A stretch of DNA of 33,171 nucleotides from Alphaproteobacteria bacterium (lineage in GTDB: Bacteria > Pseudomonadota > Alphaproteobacteria > Rhodobacterales > Rhodobacteraceae). Shown piece after piece: positions 25,776-33,171 of the stretch (its first letter is position 1; the number at the start of each line of letters is the position of its first letter). The notes below the pieces were generated by a model, which was not told the DNA's origin, made no database searches, and worked only from the letters and a program-made list of their open reading frames with translations. Location of the stretch: positions 1-33,171 of the forward strand of contig JAUIAS010000034.1 in the NCBI GenBank assembly GCA_030425395.1, given 5' to 3'. Position numbers and translations under genes: made by a program.

Positions 25776-26348
25776 TCAGCGATTCGCGCCGGGAACCCAA
25801 AGAACGTCATCGGCTCCGTTGTTGTTTGCCACACGCGCTGCGACAAAGAACCAATCGCTCAGCCGATTGAGGTATCTGATCACGGATGGATTGATTTCTT
25901 CCAGCGTGGCCAGTTCGACAGACAGCCGTTCTGCGCGGCGCGCCACGGTCCGGCACACGTGCAGATGTGCGGCAATCTGGGCACCGCCGGGCAGGATAAA
26001 GCTGCGCAGGGGGGACAGGTTGGCGTTCATCTTGTCAATTTCCGCTTCCAAACGATCCACCTGGGATGCGATCACCCGCAACGGCGGGTATTCTGAATCG
26101 GCGTCCTTTTCCATATCGGGGCGGCACAGGTCCGCACCGAGGTCGAACAGGTCGTTCTGGATGCGCGCCAGCGCCGCGTCCATGTCGTCTTGCGCGGACA
26201 GTCGGGCAACCCCTACGTGACTGTTCAGCTCATCGGTGGTGCCGTAGGCGGTCACGCGAAGGGAATGTTTTGCCACGCGGGCCCCGTTGCCCAGAGCGGT
26301 TTCCCCGGCATCTCCGGTCTTGGTGTAGATCTTGTTGAGAACAACCAC
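25776..26348 (-). CDS. Cob(I)alamin adenosyltransferase, PduO type
   Basis: Transfers the adenosyl group of ATP to cob(I)alamin to make coenzyme B12. The 190-residue protein has the PduO N-terminal ATP motif YTKTGDAGETALGNG, then YGTTDELNSHVGVAR, RSFILPGGAQIAAHLHVCRT and the conserved RRAERLSVEL and RYLNRLSDWFFVAAR. Adenosylcobalamin is needed by ethylmalonyl-CoA and methylmalonyl-CoA mutases of the EMC pathway, consistent with nearby EMC genes. It starts 12 bp after the upstream small membrane protein gene. Often called pduO or cobO-like. Confidence 0.93.
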   Translation of the reverse strand: MVVLNKIYTKTGDAGETALGNGARVAKHSLRVTAYGTTDELNSHVGVARLSAQDDMDAALARIQNDLFDLGADLCRPDMEKDADSEYPPLRVIASQVDRLEAEIDKMNANLSPLRSFILPGGAQIAAHLHVCRTVARRAERLSVELATLEEINPSVIRYLNRLSDWFFVAARVANNNGADDVLWVPGANR

Positions 26349-26360
26349 GTGGACCCCTCC

Positions 26361-26555
26361 TCAGGAATTTAGAAAGACGTATGCGGCGATCATGACCACC
26401 GCAATCAACTGGGCCACAATCCGCAGCCGCATCATCTTGTTGGAATATTTCTGATTGAACTTGCCACCCTTGCCAAAGCCGCCGATCCCGATCGCGAGCA
26501 CGACAACGACGGCTGCAACGGCGATAAGGATGAGAATGAAAAACGGATCGTCCAT
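26361..26555 (-). CDS. Small twin-transmembrane protein, HIG1-type
   Basis: A 64-residue protein with two membrane helices (about 5-23 and 46-62) around a charged loop (GKGGKFNQKYSNKMMRLRIV). The N-K-x-M-R-x-R loop is typical of HIG1-domain proteins, which in eukaryotes and some alphaproteobacteria associate with cytochrome oxidase. It precedes pduO by 12 bp, an arrangement common in Rhodobacterales, and likely leads the pduO-etfBA operon. The function here is unknown. Confidence 0.78.
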   Translation of the reverse strand: MDDPFFILILIAVAAVVVVLAIGIGGFGKGGKFNQKYSNKMMRLRIVAQLIAVVMIAAYVFLNS

Positions 26556-26580
26556 GGGGCGTGGTCCTTGTTCTTGCTAA

Positions 26581-26628
26581 CCCCGCGAGACTTAGCGGGG
26601 CGGGATGAAAAAGCGAACGCTATTTTTC
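26581..26628 (-). terminator. Weak terminator-like hairpins after the SDR gene
   Basis: Two small hairpins lie in this 76-bp gap. One pairs an A-rich arm with a T-rich arm around AGC-GTTC-GCT (26607-26628). The other is CCCCGC/GCGGGG (26581-26586, 26595-26600). On the reverse strand the first ends in CTTTTTC, so it may weakly terminate the SDR transcript. Neither is a classical terminator. Confidence 0.3.
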
Positions 26629-26631
26629 GTC

Positions 26632-27462
26632 TCAGGCAGATCCCAGCACCCGATCAAGGGCACGGGTCGGCAAAAGGCGCCGCAATCCGTCCGCGATGTG
26701 GGTTATGGGCGTCACGAAATAGCGGGGCTTGGGGCGGGCGGCCTCAATCGCGTGGATCAGTTTGGCCGTCACCGCAGAGGGAGGCCGTTCCATCGGGTCG
26801 GGTTTGCCGCTTGGTTCATAGAGCCGCTTGAGAAGCGTGGATTCGTATTGCGCGCGGCGCGCCGAGGATTTCCAGTCGATCCACTTCTCGAAATGCGGGA
26901 TCGAATTGGTTCGGAATCTTGTCGGGATCGGTCCGGGTTCGATCAGGCTAAAGTGCAGCGGCGTGTCTGCCATCTCAAGGCGCATGGTATCGGTCAGCCC
27001 TTCCAGCGCGTACTTGGTCGCCACATAGGCCCCTCGCCAGCGCATCGGGACCATCCCCAGAACAGACGAACATTGAACAACCCGTCCGTGCCCTTGGGCG
27101 CGCATGACCGGGATGACCTGCCGGGTCAGATCGTGCCATCCAAAGAAATTGGCCTCGAATATCGTCCGCAACGCGTCTGTGGGCAGATCTTCAACCGCGC
27201 CGGGGATGGCATAGGCCCCATTGTTGAACAGCGCATCCAGCGTGCCGCCGGTCGCGGTCAACACCTCGGCAAGGCCAGAGGTGATCGACGCGGGGTCGGC
27301 ATAGTCGATACGCGGGCTTTTAAAGCCCTCGGCGGTCAGCCGGTCGCAATCGCCCTGTTGCCGGCAGGACGCAAAGACACGCCAGCCACGGTCCCGCAGG
27401 GTGCGCGCGGCGTCCAATCCGATGCCGGAAGATGATCCGGTGATGAGAATGGATCGTGTCAT
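26632..27462 (-). CDS. Short-chain dehydrogenase/reductase (SDR)
   Basis: A 276-residue classical SDR. It has the NAD(P)-binding TGSSSGIG at 8-15, the NNGAYA motif near 80-85 and the catalytic Ser132/133 (VQCSSVLG), Tyr146 and Lys150 (YVATK). The substrate is unknown. It lies between the SH3-protein gene upstream and the HIG1-type gene downstream on the same strand. Members with this length often act on lipids or steroids, but nothing here fixes the substrate. Confidence 0.92.
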   Translation of the reverse strand: MTRSILITGSSSGIGLDAARTLRDRGWRVFASCRQQGDCDRLTAEGFKSPRIDYADPASITSGLAEVLTATGGTLDALFNNGAYAIPGAVEDLPTDALRTIFEANFFGWHDLTRQVIPVMRAQGHGRVVQCSSVLGMVPMRWRGAYVATKYALEGLTDTMRLEMADTPLHFSLIEPGPIPTRFRTNSIPHFEKWIDWKSSARRAQYESTLLKRLYEPSGKPDPMERPPSAVTAKLIHAIEAARPKPRYFVTPITHIADGLRRLLPTRALDRVLGSA

Positions 27463-27516
27463 GTCTGCGCCCTTCCTGCCAGTTCCGGGCAGATGTGGCG
27501 CAGTTCGGTCAGAGTT

Positions 27517-28119
27517 TCAATTGCCCACTGGCAGCAGCAGGCTTTGTGCCATCCACCCGATCAAGTTGTTTTCGATCACCCTGAGCTGGACCCAGCCGCC
27601 AACCGGTTCCCCGAGCAATTCGACCTCGGTGCCGCGATCCAGAGTGGCCAGAACGGCGTTGTTCGTGCCGGGGCCGCCACGCATGTTGGCACGCGCGGGG
27701 CGCACAACGCGCATGTCTTGCACCATCACCTGCGCGGCCGGGGTTGCCGCCTCTGGCGGCGTTTCGGCTGCGGGCTCCGTTGGGGGCTGTTCCGTCGCGA
27801 CAGTGGCGTCTGGTGATGTGGCGGGCAGGGATGCAGACACCGCTGGTTCTGGCGCGGAAACGGGGCGGGCGGTTTGCGGTTCCGGTGCCGGGATCGCGCG
27901 CGCCACAGCCAGCGTCGGGCTGGGTACTGTGTTGGAAACAGGGGCGGGCAAGCTCGCCGGTGGTGCGGCGGCGATGCGTGCGGCCAGTGCATTGTCGGCT
28001 TCCTGACGCTCGGCCATGCGCGCGCGCGCAGCGGCGTCAGCGTCAAAACCGCTGCCGCCGCTGAGTTGAAAGAAGGCCCATGCCAGAAAGATCAGGGACA
28101 CGAGGATGTAGTTCGGCAT
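27517..28119 (-). CDS. Membrane-anchored bacterial SH3-domain protein
   Basis: A 200-residue protein with an N-terminal hydrophobic anchor (YILVSLIFLAWAFFQL), an Ala/Pro/Glu-rich linker (about 40-130) and a C-terminal SH3b domain (MRVVRPARANMRGGPGTNNA, ATLDRGTEVELLGEPVGGWV, RVIENNLIGWMAQSLLL). SH3b domains typically bind peptidoglycan or peptides, so the domain is probably periplasmic. It is divergent from parC. No specific role can be given. Confidence 0.82.
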   Translation of the reverse strand: MPNYILVSLIFLAWAFFQLSGGSGFDADAAARARMAERQEADNALAARIAAAPPASLPAPVSNTVPSPTLAVARAIPAPEPQTARPVSAPEPAVSASLPATSPDATVATEQPPTEPAAETPPEAATPAAQVMVQDMRVVRPARANMRGGPGTNNAVLATLDRGTEVELLGEPVGGWVQLRVIENNLIGWMAQSLLLPVGN

Positions 28120-28325
28120 TTTCCCCCCGAATACCAGCTACGTCCAAAGGATTTGGTCATTCAATAACGCCAGCTTAGCGCCTTTGTTTGCGATTCGGCA
28201 CCGGGTGGCTGAATTTTCCTTGTGCGGTGCATCGCACATGTGCCGGGGTGCATCGCGTAGGGAAAGCGCAAAAAGCGGTCCGCGCCCGCTTTACCCTGCA
28301 ACGGCCACGGCGTATCACGATTTCC
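28120..28325. promoter_or_regulatory. Divergent region SH3 protein / parC with direct repeats
   Basis: A 206-bp gap with two perfect copies of GGTGCATCGC (28226-28235 and 28247-28256) at a 21-bp period, the first within the near-palindrome GTGCGGTGCATCGCAC (28222-28237). The layout suits a dimeric regulator bound on one face of the helix. The reading frame of parC remains open upstream through this region to 28188, so the repeats could in principle be coding, but the resulting residues do not look like ParC. Confidence 0.45.
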
Positions 28326-30665
28326 ATGACTGATTTGGTGGACGACCCCAACATAGTGCCATCCGAAGTGGCCGAGCCCCTGCGCCGCGCCATTGGCGAC
28401 CGGTATCTGACCTATGCGCTCAGCACGATCATGCACCGGGCCTTGCCTGACGCGCGGGACGGGTTGAAGCCAGTGCATCGGCGAATCCTCTATGCGATGC
28501 GCGAACTTCGGCTGTCCTCGACCGGGGGGTTCCGTAAGTCTGCCAAGATTTCCGGCGATGTGATGGGCAACTATCACCCTCATGGCGATGCGGCGATTTA
28601 TGATGCGATGGCGCGTCTGGCGCAGGATTTTGCCGTGCGTTACCCGCTGGTGGACGGTCAGGGGAATTTCGGAAACATCGACGGCGATAACCCCGCTGCA
28701 TCACGATATACCGAAGCCCGCATGACCATCGTGGCCGAGGCTTTGCTTGACGGGCTGAACGAAAATGCAGTGGATTTTCGCGACAACTATGATGGCACGC
28801 TGACCGAACCGGTTGTTCTTCCCGCACAGTTTCCCAACCTTCTGGCCAACGGATCATCGGGAATCGCGGTCGGCATGGCGACCAATATTCCGCCGCACAA
28901 TATTGCGGAACTTTGTGATGCCTGTTTGCATCTGATCAAGACGCCGGATGCGCGCGACGACACGCTTTTGAATTTTGTGCCGGGACCGGATTTTCCGACC
29001 GGCGGCGTTTTGGTCGAAAGCCGCGAAACGATCGCCAAAGCTTACAGCACCGGACGCGGATCGCTCAGGTTGCGCTGCAAGTGGGAGATTGAAGATCTCG
29101 GTCGCGGACAATGGCAGATCGTGGTCACCGAAATTCCCTATCAGGTTCAAAAATCCAAGCTGATCGAAAAGATCGCAGAACTGATCCAGACCAAGAAGGT
29201 GCCGATTCTTGGTGATGTGCGCGATGAAAGCGCCGATGATGTGCGTATTCTGCTCGAGCCGAAATCGCGGAATGTGGACCCAGAGGTCCTGATGGGTCTG
29301 ATGTATCGCAACAGCGATCTTGAGGTGCGGTTTTCGCTGAACATGAACGTCCTGATTGACGGTCTGACCCCCAAGGTCTGTTCGCTCAAGGAAGTGTTGC
29401 GCGCGTTCCTCGACTTCCGGCGCGAGGTTCTGATTCGCCGGTCCCGGCACCGGCTGGAAAAGATTGATCACCGGCTTGAGGTTCTCGAAGGGTTCATCAT
29501 CGCCTTCCTCAATCTGGACCGGTTGATCGACATCATTCGCTATGATGAAGAGCCGAAGGCGGCCCTGATGCGCGAGGATTGGAGCCTGAGGCACCCTCGC
29601 GCGACGGATGAGACTGATTATGTATCTCCGCCGCCGGGCGACGGCGAATTGAGCGAAACGCAGACCGATGCGATCCTGAACATGCGCCTGCGCAGCCTGC
29701 GCCGTCTCGAAGAGCTTGAGCTGCTGCGCGAACAGGCCGCCCTGATGGAAGAGCGCGCGGGCCTCGAAGACCTTCTGGAAGAAGACACGCTGCAATGGAC
29801 GCGCATCGGAGAAGAGCTGCGCGATGTAAAGAAGCGGTTTGGCAAGGGGCTGCCCGGCGGTGCGCGCCGCACCCGTTTGGAAGAAGCCGGCGAGATAGAG
29901 GACGTTCCGCTCGAAGCGATGATCGAACGTGAACCGATTACCGTGGTTTGTTCGAAAATGGGCTGGATTCGGGCGATGACCGGCCATATCGACCTGAGCC
30001 GCGAATTGAAGTTCAAGGATGGCGACGGCCCCCGGTTCATCTTCCATGCCGAGACGACGGACAAGCTTCTGGTGTTTGGGTCGAATGGACGGTTTTATAC
30101 CGTTGGGGCATCCAACCTGCCCGGTGGCCGGGGCATGGGAGAACCTCTGCGCCTGATGGTGGACCTGCCCAACGAAGTGGAAATCGTTGATCTCTTTATC
30201 CACCGGCCCGAAGGGCGGATTATCGTCGCCTCAAGCGCTGGCAATGGCTTTGTCGTGCCCGAGACCGATGTTCTGGCACAGACCCGCAGCGGCAAGCAGG
30301 TACTGAACGTCAAGAACGACGAACGCGCAGCGATCTGCCGCCGTGTCGCGGGCGATCATGTCGCCGTGGTGTCGGAAAATGGCAAGCTGTTGGCTTTCCC
30401 GCTGGTCGAGCTGCCAGAAATGACGCGGGGCAAGGGCGTCCGGCTTCAGAAATACAACATGGCACGGGGCAAACAGGGCGCGCTTGAGCTTGATGGCGGC
30501 TTGTCCGATCTGACGACCTTTGACTGGGCCGAAGGGTTGAAGTGGGCGATGGGCGGAGGCAAGACGCGGCATCAGGCGGATATGTCGGACTGGCTGGGCA
30601 AACGCGCAGGCATTGGCAAACGCCCGCCGCATGGATTTCCGCGAGACTACAAATTCGGAGAGTGA
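28326..30665 (+). CDS. parC: DNA topoisomerase IV subunit A
   Basis: ParC is the DNA-cleaving subunit of topoisomerase IV, which separates daughter chromosomes. The 779-residue protein, started at ATG 28326 (MTDLVDDPNIVPSEVAEPLR), has ALPDARDGLKPVHRRILYAM at 39-58, the active-site Tyr128 in AASRYTEARM and the beta-pinwheel C-terminal domain. The quinolone-resistance region reads GNYHPHGDAAIYDAM, so the position of E. coli Ser80 is Ala89 and Glu84 is Asp93. ParC rather than GyrA is inferred from the pinwheel region, with no GyrA-box seen. Its stop overlaps the convergent P450 gene by 19 bp. Confidence 0.95.
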   Translation: MTDLVDDPNIVPSEVAEPLRRAIGDRYLTYALSTIMHRALPDARDGLKPVHRRILYAMRELRLSSTGGFRKSAKISGDVMGNYHPHGDAAIYDAMARLAQDFAVRYPLVDGQGNFGNIDGDNPAASRYTEARMTIVAEALLDGLNENAVDFRDNYDGTLTEPVVLPAQFPNLLANGSSGIAVGMATNIPPHNIAELCDACLHLIKTPDARDDTLLNFVPGPDFPTGGVLVESRETIAKAYSTGRGSLRLRCKWEIEDLGRGQWQIVVTEIPYQVQKSKLIEKIAELIQTKKVPILGDVRDESADDVRILLEPKSRNVDPEVLMGLMYRNSDLEVRFSLNMNVLIDGLTPKVCSLKEVLRAFLDFRREVLIRRSRHRLEKIDHRLEVLEGFIIAFLNLDRLIDIIRYDEEPKAALMREDWSLRHPRATDETDYVSPPPGDGELSETQTDAILNMRLRSLRRLEELELLREQAALMEERAGLEDLLEEDTLQWTRIGEELRDVKKRFGKGLPGGARRTRLEEAGEIEDVPLEAMIEREPITVVCSKMGWIRAMTGHIDLSRELKFKDGDGPRFIFHAETTDKLLVFGSNGRFYTVGASNLPGGRGMGEPLRLMVDLPNEVEIVDLFIHRPEGRIIVASSAGNGFVVPETDVLAQTRSGKQVLNVKNDERAAICRRVAGDHVAVVSENGKLLAFPLVELPEMTRGKGVRLQKYNMARGKQGALELDGGLSDLTTFDWAEGLKWAMGGGKTRHQADMSDWLGKRAGIGKRPPHGFPRDYKFGE

Positions 30666-32041
30666 TCCGCCGTTGTGTCCCGGGAGCCGGGGCCGACAGG
30701 TTCAGCCGTCAGCCAGACACCGCCTTCGGGGCGCAATGTCAGAATCATCACCGGTTTGGGATCGCGTCCGGGAACCGGGCGGAACCGGAAACGCGCTAGA
30801 AGCGTGGCCAGAATGATCACGGCTTCCTGCAAGGCGAAGCTGGCCCCGATACAGATTCGCGGTCCGTCACCGAACGGCAAATAGGCATAGCGATCGGGTT
30901 TCGTGCCGGTCCATCGGTCTGGGCGAAACGCATCAGGGTCGTCCCACAGCAAATAGTTGCGGTGCAGCGCATAGATTGGCAGCATCACGGTATCGCCGGG
31001 ACGAATTTCGCGTCCGCCGAGCGTGTCATGCGCCAGCGCCGTGCGCGATACCAGTGCTGCAGGCGGATAGAGGCGCAGTGCCTCGTCAACGATACTGCGG
31101 ATAAACGGCAGGTTTGATACATCTGCCCCGGTGGCCGCGCGGTCACCGAGCACAGACTGGGCCTCTGCACGGGCACGATCCTGCACGTCTTGATCGAAGG
31201 CACACAAGTAGAGCGACCACGCCAGTGTAAGTGCGGTTGTCTCGTGTCCCGCGACGATGAAGGTCAGCAAATTGTCGCGTAATTCGGCGGTGTTCATTTG
31301 CCGTTTGGTTTCGGGGTCTACGCCCTGAAGCAGCAGGTCCAGAAGATCGGGAATGCCTTCAGTCCCCTCGTGGGCCCGCCGTTCGATGGCGATATCGGCC
31401 ACGCGCTTCATTTCGCGCAGGCCCTTTCCGGACAAAACGCGTGACGGGCGCGGAATCCAGTCGGGAAGGCCCAGAATGTCGAACAGAGAAACCTTGCCCG
31501 CGTCCGCGATATAGGCATCAATCGCGCGATGTACCCCGTCGCGGTCAAAACTGCCGTCGCCCGAGAAGGTCACATCCGAGATTACATCGAAGGTCGCGGT
31601 GACCATTTCATCGAGATAGTTCACTGCCCGGTCGCCTGCTGCCGTGATGCGTTCGGAGCTGCGCTCGGCGGCGCGGGTCATGATCGGGGCAAGGTTGGTC
31701 ACGTTGCGGTGGGAAAATACGGGTGCTGCCGCACGCCGTTGCCAGCGCCAATGGGCACCTTCAGCGACAAAAAGTGAATTACCGATGGCCGGGCGCAGAA
31801 GGTTCTTGGTCACATCGGATTTGGGGTAATCTTCCAGCCGTTCCAGAACCACGCGTCGGATTGCGTCAGGGTCCATGACCATGTGCCATCGTTTGCCGGT
31901 CTTCCCCGAAACCATCGGTTGTCGGGTCGCAATGTCGGGAATGATCGACAGCACGTTGCGTCGCGCAGCCTGCAGGCTTCGCAAGATGCCCCATGGTTCG
32001 GTGACCAGCGGCACACGCACGGGTATGGAGGTGTCGGTCAC
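30647..32041 (-). CDS. Cytochrome P450
   Basis: A heme-thiolate monooxygenase of about 464 residues. It has the oxygen-binding I-helix AGHETTALTLAW, the ExxR of K-helix EALRLYPPA and the heme loop PFGDGPRICIGASFALQE with ligand Cys397. I start at GTG 32041 (reads TDTSIPVRVPLVTEPWGI), which has GGAG seven bases upstream; an ATG at 32089 is a possible alternative but lies close to the likely -10 element. The substrate is unknown. No ferredoxin or reductase partner lies next to it. Confidence 0.93.
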   Translation of the reverse strand: MTDTSIPVRVPLVTEPWGILRSLQAARRNVLSIIPDIATRQPMVSGKTGKRWHMVMDPDAIRRVVLERLEDYPKSDVTKNLLRPAIGNSLFVAEGAHWRWQRRAAAPVFSHRNVTNLAPIMTRAAERSSERITAAGDRAVNYLDEMVTATFDVISDVTFSGDGSFDRDGVHRAIDAYIADAGKVSLFDILGLPDWIPRPSRVLSGKGLREMKRVADIAIERRAHEGTEGIPDLLDLLLQGVDPETKRQMNTAELRDNLLTFIVAGHETTALTLAWSLYLCAFDQDVQDRARAEAQSVLGDRAATGADVSNLPFIRSIVDEALRLYPPAALVSRTALAHDTLGGREIRPGDTVMLPIYALHRNYLLWDDPDAFRPDRWTGTKPDRYAYLPFGDGPRICIGASFALQEAVIILATLLARFRFRPVPGRDPKPVMILTLRPEGGVWLTAEPVGPGSRDTTADHSPNL

Positions 32042-32186
32042 GAGGGTGCTCCGGTCATTGGCAAAGGGTTGCGGCGGGTCCAGACCCATAACGTGGGGAT
32101 ATAATGCCGATCTGCGGTCGGGCAAAGGTTTGCACGCCTGCGGATTTCTGTCTACCAAAGGCAAATTGATCCCAGAGAGGCCGAAC
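32042..32186. promoter_or_regulatory. Divergent promoter region P450 / lipoprotein
   Basis: A 145-bp region. A perfect TATAAT lies at 32100-32105 on the forward strand, about 80 bp before the lipoprotein start, with a poor -35. On the reverse strand TTGCCC followed after 16 bp by TATATC could serve the P450, using the same AT-rich patch. The two promoters may therefore overlap. The rest is featureless. Confidence 0.35.
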
Positions 32187-32891
32187 ATGACAAGATTGTT
32201 CCTGATGCTGAGCATGGTTCTGGCGCTTGCTGCCTGTTCGGAGCACAAGGCGCTGAACCAACCGACCAAAGACCTTGGTGCTTTCAAGTTGGGCCACAAC
32301 ATCGTGGTCGCCCCCAAGATGCAGAAAGTGCCGATCTCGCGTGAGGCGACCAAGGAAGAATGGATTGAGGCCCTGACCACTGCGATCGGGGATCGGTTCA
32401 GCCGCTATGACGGTGATCAGCTTTATCATTTCGGTGTCAGCGTCGAAGGATTCGCTCTGGCACCTCCCGGTGTGCCGTTGGTTTTTTCGCCCAAATCGGC
32501 GTTGGTGATCAATGTCACGGTTTGGGATGATGCCGCGGGCAAGAAACTGAATGAAGAGCCCGAGCAGCTTGTCGTGTTCGAGGATCTGGGCAATGCGCCC
32601 ATCGTCGGATCGGGTTATGTTAACACGCGCGAAGAGCAACTCGCCGCGCTGTCGTTCAACGCGGCTCACCGGATCGAACGCTGGATGGTGGAAATGCGTG
32701 AGGAAAAGGGCTGGTTCGAGCCGCGCGGCGAGACAGAAGAGGCCCCGCAGACGACGCAGCCCGAGAAAGCCGCAGAGACCAAGCCGGAACCTGCCAAAGC
32801 CGAACCCGCAGTTCCCGAGGACGTCGCACCGCAGGCCGCAAACCCCGCGGATCTTCCCCCGGCCAGCGTTCCCCAGCCCGCTGAAGGATAG
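32187..32891 (+). CDS. Lipoprotein of unknown function
   Basis: A 234-residue protein with a lipoprotein signal (MTRLFLMLSMVLALAACSEH; lipobox LAAC with Cys17) and an AGAGAGG ribosome binding site before ATG 32187. The mature part is an alpha/beta-looking domain (about 30-180) and the C-terminal 50 residues are low-complexity, rich in Pro, Glu and Ala. I do not recognise the family. It should be anchored to the inner face of the outer membrane or in the periplasm. It precedes tuf but probably does not share its transcript. Confidence 0.8.
   Translation: MTRLFLMLSMVLALAACSEHKALNQPTKDLGAFKLGHNIVVAPKMQKVPISREATKEEWIEALTTAIGDRFSRYDGDQLYHFGVSVEGFALAPPGVPLVFSPKSALVINVTVWDDAAGKKLNEEPEQLVVFEDLGNAPIVGSGYVNTREEQLAALSFNAAHRIERWMVEMREEKGWFEPRGETEEAPQTTQPEKAAETKPEPAKAEPAVPEDVAPQAANPADLPPASVPQPAEG

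Positions 32892-33171
<280 letters not shown>

Noticed and set aside
28854-30203. Long reverse ORF (449 codons) opposite parC
   Set aside because: Shadow of parC; no protein-like features.
32042-32380. Longer N-terminus for the P450
   Set aside because: The extra residues are not P450-like, the divergent promoter region lies there, and GTG 32041 has a GGAG site.

Overview
The window reads as chromosomal DNA of a marine-type alphaproteobacterium, most likely Rhodobacterales (Roseobacter group). The evidence is protein-level: an alphaproteobacterial pckA/chvI-chvG/hprK/rapZ/EIIA/HPr block, a methylsuccinyl-CoA dehydrogenase of the ethylmalonyl-CoA (EMC) pathway, DUF1491 and DUF6473 proteins, and dense GC-rich coding with many ATGA start/stop overlaps. 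No tRNA, rRNA, CRISPR array, IS element, prophage or integrase was seen. It looks like a core chromosomal region, with only small pieces that are not easily explained.

Layout. 1-6217 (+): end of a probable folK, then rpoZ, rsh (ppGpp), a DUF2062 membrane protein, pdxJ, acpS, lepB and rnc, closely packed. 6218-6888: a 671-bp gap with a strong intrinsic terminator and a possible small ORF. 6889-9040 (+): EamA transporter, era, DUF1491. 9052-11663 (-): recO coupled to a Tat-exported PhoX-family protein. 11915-13603 (-): methylsuccinyl-CoA dehydrogenase, divergent from a TauE/SafE exporter (13772-14539, +). 14618-16216 (-): pckA, divergent from the chvI-chvG-hprK-rapZ-EIIA-HPr-acyltransferase operon (16602-22001, +). 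22044-22919 (-): 3-hydroxybutyryl-CoA dehydrogenase. 23076-23858 (+): DUF6473 protein. 23928-26555 (-): HIG1-type small membrane protein, PduO adenosyltransferase, etfB, etfA. 26632-28119 (-): an SDR oxidoreductase and an SH3 protein. 28326-30665 (+): parC, whose 3' end overlaps that of a cytochrome P450 (-). 32187-32891 (+): a lipoprotein. 33052 onward: the first 40 codons of tuf.

How the genes fit together. Two themes stand out. First, C2/C4-acid assimilation: hydroxybutyryl-CoA dehydrogenase and methylsuccinyl-CoA dehydrogenase catalyse EMC-pathway steps, ETF takes the electrons of the dehydrogenase, PduO makes the adenosylcobalamin needed by the two EMC mutases, and PckA turns the resulting oxaloacetate into PEP. 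Second, envelope and nutrient signalling: the ChvG/ChvI two-component pair is in one operon with an incomplete PTS regulatory chain (HprK, RapZ, EIIA, HPr) and a phospholipid acyltransferase, divergent from pckA. The pckA-chvI intergenic region contains tandem repeats of the kind OmpR-family regulators bind, which would connect the two themes.

I did not find a clear new defence or mobile system. The best candidates for something undescribed are the rnc-EamA gap (6331-6741), the repeat-bearing pckA-chvI and SH3-parC intergenic regions, and the DUF6473 gene set between the hydroxybutyryl-CoA dehydrogenase and ETF genes.
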